Source: Phytophthora quininea | Taxonomy: Eukaryota > Oomycota > Peronosporomycetes > Peronosporales > Peronosporaceae | Direction: 5' to 3' | Assembly (NCBI GenBank): GCA_011947345.1 | Contig: JAAVTG010000002.1 | Coordinates: forward strand, 248,001-312,000 | Length of the DNA: 64,000 nt | Part shown: positions 31,286-42,736 of the stretch, in pieces | Position numbering within the stretch: position 1 is the first letter of the stretch | Layout of the letters: each line of letters opens with the position of its first letter | The notes under the pieces: generated by a model | Databases searched by the model: none | Told to the model about the DNA's origin: nothing | The model's input: only the letters and a program-made list of their open reading frames with translations | Position numbers and translations under genes: made by a program

Positions 31286-33055
31286 ATGGAGCTCGCGTAC
31301 TTGTATACCAAGCAGCGCGAGAGCTTCGGACGATACTGCGACTTCCGCAACGTGGACGCCAAGGTGCTGGAGAGCATCCCGTGCACCGATGCGCTGGAGA
31401 ACGACTACGTGCGCAGACGACCGATGGTGACGCGGCTGGATACGACCCCGCACATGTCGGAGCACGAGGTGAACACGGAGCGTCTCGTCACCAAACACAG
31501 CAGCATGCGTCACGTGGAGGGGCTGGCCCAAGGATGTGGACCCCGCCGAGCAGAGCGACGTGCAGCGCTTCCGCAAGAAGGCCGAGAAGGACGACGACTA
31601 CAAACAGGCGGTGAAGAGTCTCGGACCTGTTGTGGACCGAGCACTCAAACAAAACAACACCATCAACATCTACCAGGACTACTTCGCCCACATGGGCGAG
31701 GCCGCGACGACAGAACAGCCCAGTGCCAAGGGGCTTGCCGTGTTTCGCGACCCAGAACCGGTGAAGCGCACGGTCTCGCAGATCGATTGGCACCCCGAGA
31801 GTCCGCAAAAGATGGCGGCTTGCTATTGCATCCTTAACTTTCAAGACCCGAAGTTTGTGTCGGCTCGACTTCCAGCAAACTCGTACATTTGGGACGTGCT
31901 GAACCCGAACACACCCGAGACCACCCTCAAACCGGCGTCGCCCCTAGTGTGCATGCGCTACAATCCAAAGTCTGTCGACCAACTTGTGGCGGGATCGTAC
32001 AACGGACTCATTTCATTCTTCGATCTGCGCAAGTCGGGGGCAGCGCCTGCAGAAACCTCTATTATCGAGCACTCGCACCATGATCCAGTCTACGATGTCT
32101 TCTGGATCTCCAGCAAAACGGGCAATCAGTGTTGCTCGGTGTCCACGGACGGCTGGATGCTCTGGTGGGATATCCGCCACCTAGCGCAGCCAACGCATAA
32201 AATTCTTCTGACTGACAAGGACGGCTTAGCGTTTGGTGGGTCGTCCATGGAGTACAACACGGAGGCCGGCCCAACTAAATACCTGGTTGGCACTGAACAA
32301 GGCGCCGTGTTGAGTGTAAACCTGCGCAATGCCAAGCAGAACAACGGAATCACACTCTACGATACTGGAGCAGGTAAGCACCACGGCCCAGTATGCGCCA
32401 TCCAGCGAAATCCTACCCACAATAAGTTCTTCCTCACAATCGGAGATTGGACGGCGCGCCTGTGGTGCGAAGATCTGAAAACCCCCATCATGAGTACGAT
32501 CTACCACGACTCGTATGTGACTGCCGGCTGCTGGTCTCCGACGCGCGCTGGTGTCTTTTTCGTCACTCGTATGGATGGTGTCGTGGACATTTGGGACTTC
32601 TTCTACCGTCAGAATGAGGTGGCGTATTCTCACAAGGTTGGCGATGTTGCTCTCTCCTCTGTTAGCGTGCAAGGGAATATGGGCTCTGGGGAAAGCTCGT
32701 AGCTGTAGGAGATTGCAATGGCATGATCTCGCTCATGGAGCTCTCAGACGGTCTTGCAGTTTCGCAGCCCAATGAGAAGGCCGCTATCAACGGCATGTTC
32801 GAGCGCGAAACCAAGCGTGAGAAGAATTTGGAGGCCAAGGAGAAGGAGCTGCGTCGGAAGAAGGCTACGATAGAGGAAGGCGCGGCCGATGATCGCGGAG
32901 GCAACCTCAAGGACGACAAGATGGAAGAGCTGCTGCGAACTGTAGACGCCAACTTCCTCGGCATGATCAAGGAAGCGGAGGATTCAGAGAACAAGAACAT
33001 GGAGCACAAGGGCGGCGACGCCCTAGGCGGCAAGGACGAAGACAACCAGCTTTAG
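31286..33055 (+). CDS. DNAI2: Axonemal dynein intermediate chain 2 (DNAI2/IC2-like); two frame breaks
   Basis: Outer-arm dynein intermediate chain of the flagellar axoneme, needed for zoospore motility. Starts at ATG 31286 (MELAYLYTKQRESFGRYCDF), which matches the conserved DNAI2 N-terminus, as do TPHMSEHEVNTERLVTKHSS and RHVEG followed by WPKD. The break near 31526 fits loss of two bases (HVEGG-WPKD). A WD40 propeller follows (VKRTVSQIDWHPESPQKMAA, AGSYNGLISFFDLR, SVSTDGWMLWWDIR, FFLTIGDWTARLWCED, FFVTRMDGVVDIWDFF). A second break near 32690 (one base) continues into CNGMISLMELSDGLAVSQPN and a charged coiled-coil tail ending at 33055. Length of about 590 residues suits the family. Presence of this gene argues for a flagellated life stage. 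Confidence 0.9.
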
Positions 33056-33181
33056 GTGTAAGTAGTGGCAATTCTAAAGGTTGAAGTTGCATAAAGTTGA
33101 AGGGAGAATGATGGTCGTTTGGTTTCCCATTGGGCACATTCCGCATTTTGTCACCTCGGTCGCAAGTCGCAGCAGGGAAAC

Positions 33182-33801
33182 ATGGCCAAGGAGCCGCGCG
33201 AGATTATGCCGATTCCAGTGAGCGCTGCCTACTCCATCTGCCTGAGTACTTGTACTGATGGATTGCTGCAGGAGAACGAGGACGTCGCTACCGAAGGAGA
33301 AGAGGAGTCCCCAGAGCAGAACTTGATCGCAGATCTTGACGCTGAGGAGCAGACGAACGAGGGAGGGAGGGGCTGACACCGTACGTGGCCAAGTGCTACG
33401 GACATTTGGAGACTCTGCGGAAGCGCAAGCGCGAGCAGGAGGAGCAGGTCGAGACGCTCGTGGAAGGTTTGGCTTTACTATACGTAGCTGGAAGGAACTA
33501 TTTACTGAGAATGGTGTTCTGCTGAACTGTGGCTATAAAGAAACCTTTGGGCAGGTGGAAGCCATTATGCAGGAGATCATGCGTGGGCTGCAGGAGCGTC
33601 ACGCAGCCTCGCACGCACGCTTTGAGGCCAGCGACGAGCAGCTCATGCGTAGTCTGCGGGCCCACAACAGAGTGCGTACTTGATGGGATTTTGTACTATG
33701 GGACGATCACTAATATCGTCATATAGCTTGAGAAGAAGCTCAAGATGATCGCGGCCATCCTACTGCGGGAGGACGACGCTGAACAAGAAGAAGTTGAGTG
33801 A
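33182..33801 (+). CDS. Small coiled-coil protein, spliced, unknown function
   Basis: Exon 1 is 33182-33217 (MAKEPREIMPIP), ending at GTGAGC; the first intron is 33218-33271 (54 bp), ending CTGCAG. Exon 2 is acidic (ENEDVATEGEEESPEQNLIA), then, after a one-base frame break in a G run near 33370, reads TPYVAKCYGHLETLRKRKRE. A second intron ends near 33554 before VEAIMQEIMRGLQERHAASH, and a third separates LMRSLRAHNR from LEKKLKMIAAILL. Its second donor is ambiguous because GTGGAAG is repeated at both ends of the intron. The product, about 130 residues, is mostly heptad-like helix. No family is recognised. It follows the dynein gene on the same strand by 126 bp, which is weak context for a flagellar role. 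Confidence 0.6.
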
Positions 33802-33883
33802 AAAGACAACATCATCCGAAAATTCACAGTAGCATTTTCGGCGCTTTTCTCATTGTCATTTTTCTACACAACATTTGCTGCGG

Positions 33884-36800
33884 ATGGAGGAGACTGCGAA
33901 GGCGAAGGACGGCGCCAACCCGTTGCTTGTGGCGTCTCCTCCGCTGGAGCAAAGTGCCGACCGACAGATCCAGACGCTGCTTTATTGGAAAGGCTACTCC
34001 CATTTCGACCAGTGGAGATTTAGCCGCAGGAACGGCGCTCCCTTTCGTCTCCGCCAAGCGCTGTCTCAACTACTACCAACGGTTCGTATTGTTAGTTTGT
34101 ATCGACGTTTAACACGTTAGGACTAACATTGGTCTTTGATTATCCTCGTGGTTGTAGCTTATGGGAGCGCGGGACTATGCGGGTGCGGCGAAAGTGCTGG
34201 CCGTGATGTACCAACGCTTCGCTGTGACTCCAGCGTTATGCATTGAGGTAGGAGCCCTGGCAACCGAGTAGCATTCGCGATGGCGTCGTTGTAATGATGG
34301 TGCAATATTTATTTTGTTCAGGCCAGCTTGGAGATCATACGTCGGCAGCCGGACTATCGCAGCGACTTGTTGAGCTTCTACGAGACCGCTCTGGAAAATC
34401 GCCGTTTGGACGTTAGGATATACTTCTGTATTGCTATTCGTTTCCAAATAATTGCTGAGTGTGCTGTGTTTAGAAAATGCTTCTGCTGAAAGAGCTCTTC
34501 CTTTTCCGCATCATCCATGGAGAATTCTACGAAGCATACCATCTTTACCAGGACAAGATCCAAAGCGTAAGTATCCAAGGCGAATGTGATCCCGCTCATC
34601 AATAGCCATGTAATGTGTGCTTGGAATGGTGCTGTGCAGATGGAAGACTTGGAGCATGATGCGAGGTTACTCGCAAATTTTGGCGTGCTTTGTTACTGGC
34701 TTTTGTTTATTGAATCCAAAGAAATCCGAGAAGTGTTGAAGCGCGAAGAAGTAGACGAAGAGGAGGAAGGACGGGATGGGTTGGATGGACAGTTCCCCGT
34801 GCACGAGAGCATCGAGTCGGTGATAGAGTCTACCTATTTATTCAAAACGCCCATCGGCGTTCACATTTTGTATCAGCATGCAAGTGGAGCACTGCGTCGC
34901 GCTGTCGCGTTATGTCCGGAGTCCGCAATATTTGTGGAGTACACTGCTCAACTTCTTGTCCTTGTGGGTGACATTCAGTCGGCGTGCGATTTTCTAGAGT
35001 CTTTCTTCCACGCACATCCGACCGACCCTCACGGATCTAGAATGGTACGAAAAATTCGTAGTGTGTTACATTTTGGTGACGTCTTACGAGATAACTTTAT
35101 GCTCTTGCAGTTGTCCGGATTTTGGAGAAATACTACCCGGATTCTGTGGACGCTCAAGTGGCGGTTTATATTCGGTATGACTCAAAGGTTGATCCATCCA
35201 CGCTATTAACCATTCCTGACTATTCTGCGTATTACGATGAATAGGTGGATGAAGGCCGATCCAGCCTGTAACTATGCCTTTGAAAAAGTGTTGGAGCTGT
35301 CCAGTGCAGGCGCGATCTCTTCGTATACACTGACCAACACTCTTGTGGAAGCGCTTGACGTTTGCGGCAGTGATCTATACGTAATTCAAAATCCTCAAGT
35401 AGCGCTAAAGCTCTGGAGAAATTTGGCGGAGCTGCTTACAGCCATGGACGATGAAGAATTTTTAATGGTTCAAGTTGATGGGAACGTTCAAGAAACGATC
35501 GCTGACATTAGTGCGCAGCGGCTTTGGTGGAAGCGAGTCTTCTTTTCTAGACCGAGTACAGTGGATGAGGTTGTTTCGCTGTCAAATAGCAGCGCAGCTT
35601 TGATGGAGGTCTCAATCTACCGCGCTGCTGTTGCCAATCGCTTCTACCCGGGACTCCTTGCGCTACCTGAAGCCCTGCGCTCTGCTATGACGTCGTCTAG
35701 TGTGACAATTAACCGAGACTACCAGCGGCTGTTCAAAAGGTACAAAGGCATTGCTTGAATGTTCCTTTACTGGAGGAAGTACTAATCATGGGAGCGAATG
35801 CTGTATATTGCAGCTTTTTCTCGCACTCTTCAGTCACGGCAACAGCGAGAACTGCTGACAGATCGTTTTACGACATGTCCTTTATAAATCTCATTGTGGA
35901 GGATCAAGACAAGATCGTTCCATTTCCTGCGTTCAGTGGCGACTATACTCTCGTGGACGTGATGACCCGCAAGTCTATGGTTAAGACAGCTTCAGCAAAC
36001 AATAAAGCGATAGCGGAGGTCACACACGAAGACGGACACAAAGAAGTCGACTCGCAGCTAGTTAACGAATTACTTGACGCACTAGAAGGTGAAGTGCGTA
36101 GTATTGATCCAGTGGAGCGTGCTGCCAATAATGTTGCCAGTACATTAATCCCGGCATACGTGGACATCGTCGAAGATGAAGCGTACAGCTACCCGGATGC
36201 GACGCCGCGCCACATCTACACGATGGTTTCTCATAAGTTGGCTCTCTCAGATATGGTAGTCCCGACGTTCAAGCAAGTGTTACGCCTGATCCGCTTCTTT
36301 CGCTTGCGATGGAATGGTAACTTGATTGAATATGGTCACCGTGGGGTATCGATGCGATATGAGTTTTTCTAGCCAAGTTTGTGCTTCAGCAACGGAAGAA
36401 GAGCGAGTTCGAGATCACAAAGAACGTCGTAAAAGAAGCAACCGAGGAAATGAAGCGCGTCTTTTCCTGCTCCCATCCACACTTCCCTGACGAAAACCTT
36501 GTGGAGCTGGTGATGTGTAACAAAATGTCAAGTTTCGCTCGTCAACGGCGCGTGCGTCTCACAGAAGTGCGGAAAGCTCTGCGCCCCATTTTGAAACAAT
36601 TCATCTATGTTAACGAGAAGGAATTAGCGGCAGCAACGTGGTCGGTGTGCAAGGCAAATGGTCTTGAAGGTGTCGTAACGCATGAGGACATCATTTGCAC
36701 ACTGCAGAGCTTGCTTCCTGGGCACTACTTCTGGGTCATTGAAGCCATAGATCCTCGAGTACAAAGGTCTCTCGCAAGCCCAGAGATTCGAGGAACATCA

Positions 36801-37264
36801 AACGATCCAGAGAGAATCATGCACATCATGAAGACCAGGCATCGGTACACACGATTGACCATCCCACACATACAAGCGATCATGTGGATGGAGCGATATG
36901 AGGCTGCTCACGGTCGACTTGTTGAAGACGATTCGGAGTTCTGGGAGCGAGGAAAATACCGCTTTATCAATCGTAAACGAGCTAGAAAGCAAGGCGACAA
37001 CGAGGCAAATTCCATCGTCGTTGACGATGAAACGGAGCAGCCAATGAGAAGGAAACGAAACAGGGCGAGAACACTGAGTGACAGCGACACAGAGGAAGAG
37101 GATGACGCGGGGAAGCTGATGAAGCCATACCAGTGGGAAACGTGCACATGCGTCGTAAGAAGAATGACTGTGTTGTTGATAAGGCGGAGACGGATGGCAC
37201 TAGCGAAGATGACGACGACGGCGACAGTGATTACACTGTTGAGTTGAGAGATATGTGCACCTGA
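33884..37264 (+). CDS. TAF1A/Rrn11-like Pol I factor N-terminal region with a long extra C-terminal region; multi-exon
   Basis: Starts at ATG 33884 (MEETAKAKDGANPLLVAS). Short exons separated by introns of about 55-75 bp give LLYWKGYSHFDQWRFSRRNG, DYAGAAKVLAVMYQRFAVTP, ASLEIIRRQPDYRSDLLSFY, ELFLFRIIHGEFYEAYHLYQ and ALRRAVALCPESAIFVEYTA: helical repeats resembling TAF1A, a subunit of the RNA polymerase I selectivity factor. An intron at 35740-35813 (GTACAA, branch-like TACTAAT, ATTGCAG; phase 2 on both sides) joins this part to SHSSVTATARTADRSFYDMS, and a 56-bp intron ending TTTTTCTAG near 36374 joins RLRWN to AKFVLQQRKKSEFE. The C-terminal half is novel to me and ends in a basic then acidic tail (TSEDDDDGDSDYTVELRD) after a one-base break near 37115. 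The TAF1A call is moderate; the tail has no assigned function. Confidence 0.6.
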
Positions 37265-37287
37265 ACTACTTTGTACCGTATATTCCA

Positions 37288-38007
37288 TCAAGCTACGGTC
37301 CGGCACATTTCTCCACGTCTCCGTTTGTTTTTATGAGCCTGGCACCATAGCAAATCTGGGCCAGTGGCTTCTTTGGTAGTGACGTCCACCGCGAATTTTG
37401 TCCGCAACTCAACTTGAGCTGATTCACGAGCACCAGCATTCGCGTGGTGGAGCGAACGCGTGAGCAACCGCTGGATTCGATAGCAGCAATTGCGGCAACT
37501 TTGGAAGGCACATCGACTCTCGCGCTGGATGACTGAAGTGCAGTGTGGCGACTGGCAAATAAGCTGGAGAGCCTCAACGTCGTCGACTTCGTGGTGTCGC
37601 TTGGCATCCTTGTACGACCGATTCGCAGACCAAACGACTCGTGACGTATCTTCATGAAGATGGTTAACAAGAGCCATCTTCGTTTGGTGGCGAGCTTTAC
37701 GTCGGAATTTGTCGTCTTCGTTGCAATCTTCGTCAGCACACGCGAACGCGCCCACCGTCGCATCTTCACGAAGGGCTGGAAGGAGGAACTCGTCCAAGCT
37801 ACCACGACCACGAAATGAAACGCGCAATAGTCCTGACTGTCGATTTCCCTCGCTGTTTGTGAGGAAAAGAGGTCGGAAGAGTTTATCTATCCATGGATAT
37901 AGGAAAGACATCAACCATTGCATGCCTGAATGCACTCCATCTCGTAACCAATTCATCAATCCTTGCTGTTTGCTGCCGTTGTTGTCTACAGTCTCATCCG
38001 ATTTCAA
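37288..38007 (-). CDS. Cys-rich protein or C-terminal part of a larger gene, unknown function
   Basis: An open frame of about 239 codons whose first ATG is near 37956 (MNWLRDGVHSGMQWLMSFLY). The middle is charged (CADEDCNEDDKFRRKARHQT), and the C-terminal third has a zinc-binding-like pattern: SPHCTSVIQRESRCAFQSCR, then NCCYRIQRLL and LWCQAHKNKRRRGE. Similar Cys/His tails occur on some tRNA-modifying enzymes, but no catalytic domain is present, so I make no functional call. It lies directly downstream of the FkbH-like gene on the same strand with a 13-base overlap in another frame, so it may be the real 3' end of that gene or a separate gene. Convergent with the TAF1A-like gene, 23 bp apart. 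Confidence 0.45.
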   Translation of the reverse strand: MKSDETVDNNGSKQQGLMNWLRDGVHSGMQWLMSFLYPWIDKLFRPLFLTNSEGNRQSGLLRVSFRGRGSLDEFLLPALREDATVGAFACADEDCNEDDKFRRKARHQTKMALVNHLHEDTSRVVWSANRSYKDAKRHHEVDDVEALQLICQSPHCTSVIQRESRCAFQSCRNCCYRIQRLLTRSLHHANAGARESAQVELRTKFAVDVTTKEATGPDLLWCQAHKNKRRRGEMCRTVA

Positions 38008-39979
38008 AAATCCACTTCAGTTGCTTTTTGACTGTGATTTCCCAGCAACCAGCCTTCAGCGTACTGCGCTGCCACTTGGCCAGATCAAATATGCTGTCTC
38101 CTTCGGTACCGCCCGCGATAAATCCCACGTCTGAGAGCTGAGAAAAGAATGCATGCGCTGGTTGGTTGCGCTCTGTTGGCTCCCACTTCAATTCAAGTCT
38201 CACGGCACCAACATTGATTGCCACGTCACCCAGTTTTCGTAGCATGGCATGCTCGACGCCGCGATTAAGGGCGCGACAGCTCAGCAAGAAGCTGTCAATC
38301 TGCAATAAATCACCGCGGTGTTGACATAGAGCTGTGCTGACGAGGCCGTAATGACCAAACCGATCAGTAACATGGGCGCATATCGCCGTGTGGCCTGGTG
38401 ACTTGATGTACGCGAGCAATTCACCTTCTTCCAGGCGCTTAGCAAAAGTAGTCGACGTGTTGAATTGGTTAGTGCGGTGGTGCAGTTGCAGCAGCCTCAT
38501 GAACGAAGAACTTCTCGTCGTAGCTTCTTTTGCAGGATCAAGAATCTCAAAGACGATTTTCACACCTAGTGCGCTAAGAAATGCCTTGTGTGTTGACGAA
38601 GTTTCACGAAGCTTCTGGCGCTGATGGTTTTCTTTGTAAAGTTGGGTTCGACGGGCGTCTTCGATGGTCTTCGCTGAAGAGCGGGCATTCATGTCAAACC
38701 CTTCGTCAAATACCCACTCGTGGTCTAGGATAGAATCATCAAAACTTGATCCAAGAGTGATCACAGTCACAGCTGGTAGTGCCGTCGCCACCTCATCGCA
38801 CTCGATCGGGTTATCGTCGATGAAAATGAACGAGTCCAAGCCTACAAATTCACATCACAAAAAACACTGGCTCAATTTGTAGCAAATAACTTGACAAAAT
38901 AAACACAACTGACCCAACGAGAGCTCCTTGGCCAGTGCTTTGATATTCTCCGACTTCATGCGCCAGTTGACTCTACTTGCAACCACGTGCTCCTGCAAAT
39001 GAAGCACCATGTCTTCATGACGCTGCTCAAATACCTGGGCAATGTCTTCGTGAATATTCTTGCTGCAGAGTGCAAGAAGCATACCCCACTGTTGCCGTGC
39101 CACCACAAACCGCTGCAGGGCGAGATAACGCGGCGCCAATTCGATACCATCAACTCCAACTTCTGCAACTGCGCCGCCCCACAGAGTGTTATCACAGTCA
39201 AGAACAATGACTTTCTTCCGGCTGCTTGGGGAGCGAAAGAGTCTGCTGATCTGTCGACACAGCGACAACGCCAACACGTTGAGCATCGCTTGTGTGTACG
39301 GAGAGTGTTGGCGTTTGTCATTAACTGCGTCGTAGAAAGCGAGATTGTAATGCTGCCGAAACATCGTCAGTAGCTGATCTGAGCTCCATGACTGCACCTT
39401 TTGCATGATATTAATTCTGCGCTGCATCTGAATCTCAAAAGACTCGAACTTCATTGCTGTGGCTGGAGCGCACGGACATATCAACACGACTAAAGGAGCA
39501 GCAGGCATCTTGGTTGTGGAAGCGTCATACCGCTCAAGGTCGCAGATAAACTGCTCAATCGGCTCGGCTCTCGGCTCGCTTGAGTTGGTATTGTCTCGAG
39601 CAGCAATTTTCAGCTCTGGATGCGCCGCATTCAAATCGCTCAGGCGGACCAGAAGCACCACAAGGTCGGCTGGGTAAGCAGCGTCGAAAACCCCACTCGA
39701 CCACTCGTCGAAATTGACCAGACTGCCATACTGCAGCCAGTGCAGGTCTGCATTGACGTCCCACACAGCCTACACATCGCAAACACGCCCCATACCGATC
39801 AGCACCTCCCCGTTAGATATCGATTGGTTCTGGCAGCTCCATTACGCTCGCTCGCACGACATCAGAACACAAATGACAGCACGAACATTCTTCAGAAGAT
39901 GCTGCAGCGGCACGGCCAAAGCGTCGTCGCAGGCGAAGGTGCCGCCAATCACCACACGCTTCCGCGCCACGGTCTCCAT
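37994..39979 (-). CDS. FkbH-like HAD-superfamily (subfamily IIIC) enzyme with a GNAT-like C-terminal domain
   Basis: Start chosen at ATG 39979 (METVARKRVVIGGTFACDDA). The exon-1/exon-2 junction is uncertain; exon 2 opens at AVWDVNADLHWLQYGSLVNF after an acceptor ending GTGTAG near 39771. The HAD core is clear: KKVIVLDCDNTLWGGAVAEV (motif I nucleophile Asp), LLALCSKNIHEDIAQVFEQR (motif II Ser), RVNWRMKSENIKALAKELSL (motif III Lys) and, after a 72-bp intron at 38842-38913, DSFIFIDDNPIECDEV (motif IV). The last 150 residues resemble an N-acetyltransferase fold. In bacteria FkbH proteins load glyceryl units on acyl carrier proteins in polyketide pathways. No polyketide synthase or carrier protein lies in this window, so the role here is open; a bacterial origin is possible but not shown. 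Confidence 0.8.
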
Positions 39980-40022
39980 TGATGCACCCTACTAGGGTTT
40001 ATATAGAAACGCTAAGTACGAC

Positions 40023-40716
40023 TCAATCCTCCGGCTCCCGGTCATATTTGGCCGGGTTGATGCGATACCTGCAGCAAGCAAGAGCAATGTCAATGCGCAC
40101 AACGATTTCGTTTATCGACTGCAACACCTACATGTTTCCGTATTGGATCGTGGGGTGTGCTCGCTGTCCACGTCCACGATGCACACTGCCATGGCTGGAA
40201 GCAAGAGGCAAAACGTTAGCAATGGGACTTCCATCCAATGCACCACTCACTGTTGGCGTCCAGCACTCGGTACGTGATGGTGACCATGGACTCTTGCAAC
40301 GTAAAGTTGAGGATGGCCACGCTGGCCTCGGGCTTGAACACGCCGTGGCACGTCACGCCTTCGAAGCTCCACTCCATGAAAGTGCCTTGCTCGTCAGGAA
40401 TGAACTGCACCGTGTAGGCGCTGGCCAAGTCCTGCTTCTTGTGGGTGCGGCCGAACGACCATCGGAGGAACCTGAAGGTACCAGTTAAAAGCCGTCGTTC
40501 AAATAGGTTTCAATCGCATTTTTACGTCGTGTTGGGCTGTCGAGCCGCGTCCAGGTCCTCCTCGATGAGCACCACGTTGTTGGTGGAGCGCAGGTGCTTG
40601 AAGCTGCCGCCAAAGTAGCGCCACTCCAGATTGCGCTTCCAGAATCCCTTGAGGAAGGCGCAAAAATCCCCGCCGGGCACCTCGTAGCGCGCCACGTTGG
40701 TCGGCAAGGCGCTCAT
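40023..40716 (-). CDS. Small protein of unknown function, four exons
   Basis: Spliced model, all phases consistent: 40716-40526, 40471-40251, 40194-40128 and 40068-40023, with introns of 53-59 bp. ATG 40716 (MSALPTNVARYEVPGGDFCA) is the likely start; ATG 40755 is an alternative. The product, about 175 residues, reads WRYFGGSFKHLRSTNNVVLI, SAYTVQFIPDEQGTFMEWSF, GVFKPEASVAILNFTLQESM, TMAVCIVDVDSEHTPRSNTE and ends KYDREPED. Alternating hydrophobic strands suggest a beta-barrel such as a lipocalin- or nitrobindin-like fold; this is inference from pattern only. No signal peptide. Divergence from the FkbH-like gene is excluded because both lie on the minus strand and the 3' end is 44 bp from that gene's start. 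Confidence 0.6.
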
Positions 40717-40839
40717 GTCAGCAGATCTTGGCTCGAGATAATATGGTGCCATCATTTCGTAGATGGATACAGTGGATCGAAAAGTTCGCACCAGTTGAAA
40801 GTCGGATGTTGCTCGTTTGGCAGGAAGCTCGATCCACAC

Positions 40840-41800
40840 GTTGTTCCTCTCCTCGGGAGGTCAAAGTTATTTGTCGCGCTGGTGTGGAGTTTTAGCTTGC
40901 AGGAAACTGCTCTGGAGAAGAGGCTTGAGCAGGCCGTTTGCTGTTTGCTCGCACCGCTGCTGCTCCAAGGTCGAAACAGCAGCAGGTGATCAAGATGGGA
41001 GGGCAGACGCCGACAGAAGTTCCCTCCGGCACGAACATCGTCTCGGTTTGCCGTCGAGAACGACTGGCCGTGGCAAACGTCGCTGCATTGCGGAGCTCGC
41101 GAGCGATGGTCGAGACATTCTCCTGCAGGCTGCAGCTTTGTCGACAGGAATTCCAGGATACACCTGGTCCAGTCTTCGCTGGCTGAATCCGTTGCAAACG
41201 CTTGTCAGCGGCGGCAGAATTGCCGCCTCGCACTGTCCATGGGCGTCTGCCTGTCACCAGAGACTCTGGCAGAGTGGCTCGGTGGATCCATCCCAGCGGA
41301 CAGACACTCGAGGGAATTCAACACACACGGCGGCAACGCGGCAGCTGGTGGGCGCGACGTAGTTTGGGTAGTCGCAGCACAAGCTAGCTACATTTGCCGT
41401 CTTTCAACACTGTTCTGCTGCATGTTACAGACGATTCCACTCGTTTTTCGCTCAACGAATCTTAGAACTCACCGACGCTCTCGTCGACCGGTCCGGCATA
41501 AGAGCTCAGTTATCCTGACGAACTCGCAGACCTTTACCAGAGCGTGTGTCTTCCGTTATGGTGTTTTTCATTCTGGCACATCCATCCGCACACTGAAAGG
41601 TGATCATGACTCACCGCGCTCCATGATGGAGACTACATACCACTTCACTTTCCATCCCTATCCGAGTGCTGATGAGCCAACAGCTTTGTCTCCAGTGTCT
41701 GCTCTTCCTGGTGATCCCTGTGACTCGCCTTGCCTCGCCTCGAGTGACTGGAGCTCACAACCCAATTTGCTTCCTCGAGCACATATCCGTTCCTAGCAAG
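40840..41800. other. Intergenic stretch upstream of the TULIP-like pair
   Basis: About 960 bases with only low-complexity or conflicting open frames. The last 80 bases, rich in pyrimidines and ending CTAGCAAG before the ATG, resemble the flank of the second TULIP-like gene and are probably part of the duplicated promoter and leader. Confidence 0.5.
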
Positions 41801-42736
41801 ATGACCAAGTTTCTCCGATTCGCCGCCCTCGTCGCCACTGTGTTGGGCATGGCCTCCGCTGTCAGTGAAAGCAGCGCGTCCGTTGCCGACACCTGCGTGA
41901 TCGTCGACTTCCAGACTGCTACGTCGGACTTCACGGCGCTCAACAACATCGTGACCATCATCAAGGCGTCGCCGTCGCTGCTGAGCTCGTACCTCAGCGA
42001 TCCGCTCACCGTCGAGGACCAGACCCTGACCGAGCAGGACTTCTCACTGCTGGGCTACACCTTCACGTTCACGCCCACGATCAACTCGCTGAATGTGTCC
42101 GGCCTCACCACGCTGTCGCCGAAGCAGATCAACGTCACCAGCACCGACACGCTCGACCTAGGCACGGACTTCACCGGCACGGTGTCGGTCGCAGGCACCT
42201 TCTCGGTCGAGATCGCGCAGCCCAACCACAAGTGGTACCAGATCTGCTGGGTCGACTTGCTGCACCCTCTTGCCTGCGACTCGCTCACCCTCACCGTCGA
42301 CGTCGCGCTTGCCCTTGTGAAGCCCGAGGTGGTCACCAGTGCGCAGGTGGACATGTACCAGTGTGCCGAGGGCATCTCGACGTCCGTGTGCTCCAATCTG
42401 ACGGTGACGAGCATTTTGGTGGACGTTCTGAGCGGCAGCGACCTGACCACGATCGAGGAGGACGTTTTGCTCCGCATGAAGAGCGCGTCGCTGACGGCGC
42501 TGACGTTGGGCTGGGACTCGATCAGCAACATCGACTTTTCCTTCCACCAGACGAGCACCTTCATCACGCAGATCATCAATGGCCTGCTCGACTTCTCGGC
42601 CGACGAGCTCAACAAGAAGGGCGACATCTACAACACCTTCATCAAGGTGCTGGACAAGCTGCTGCTATCGCTGCTGAACGCGCTCATCACGAACGACCTG
42701 GAGCCGCAATTCGGAGCCACCTGCCTCGAGTCGTAG
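41801..42736 (+). CDS. Secreted TULIP/BPI-like protein, paralogue 1
   Basis: 311 residues from ATG 41801. A signal peptide (MTKFLRFAALVATVLGMASA) precedes a mature protein of alternating beta strands: TINSLNVSGLTTLSPKQINV, TLDLGTDFTGTVSVAGTFSV and NHKWYQICWVDLLHPLACDS. Conserved cysteines (VADTCVIVDF, QICWVD, LACDS, MYQCAEG, TSVCSNL, GATCLES) and several N-x-S/T sites are kept in the paralogue at 43222. The pattern of a short helix, an 'I-x-L-x-V-x-G-L' strand and long amphipathic strands resembles TULIP lipid-binding proteins (BPI, takeout, juvenile-hormone-binding), but no exact family is claimed. No membrane anchor is present, so it is expected to be secreted. No intron or frame break. Confidence 0.72.
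   Translation: MTKFLRFAALVATVLGMASAVSESSASVADTCVIVDFQTATSDFTALNNIVTIIKASPSLLSSYLSDPLTVEDQTLTEQDFSLLGYTFTFTPTINSLNVSGLTTLSPKQINVTSTDTLDLGTDFTGTVSVAGTFSVEIAQPNHKWYQICWVDLLHPLACDSLTLTVDVALALVKPEVVTSAQVDMYQCAEGISTSVCSNLTVTSILVDVLSGSDLTTIEEDVLLRMKSASLTALTLGWDSISNIDFSFHQTSTFITQIINGLLDFSADELNKKGDIYNTFIKVLDKLLLSLLNALITNDLEPQFGATCLES

Noticed and set aside
36360..36385. Frame break between the two halves of the TAF1A-like gene's tail
   Set aside because: A 56-bp intron (GTAACT to TTCTAG) with matching phase explains it, giving RLRWN-AKFVLQ.
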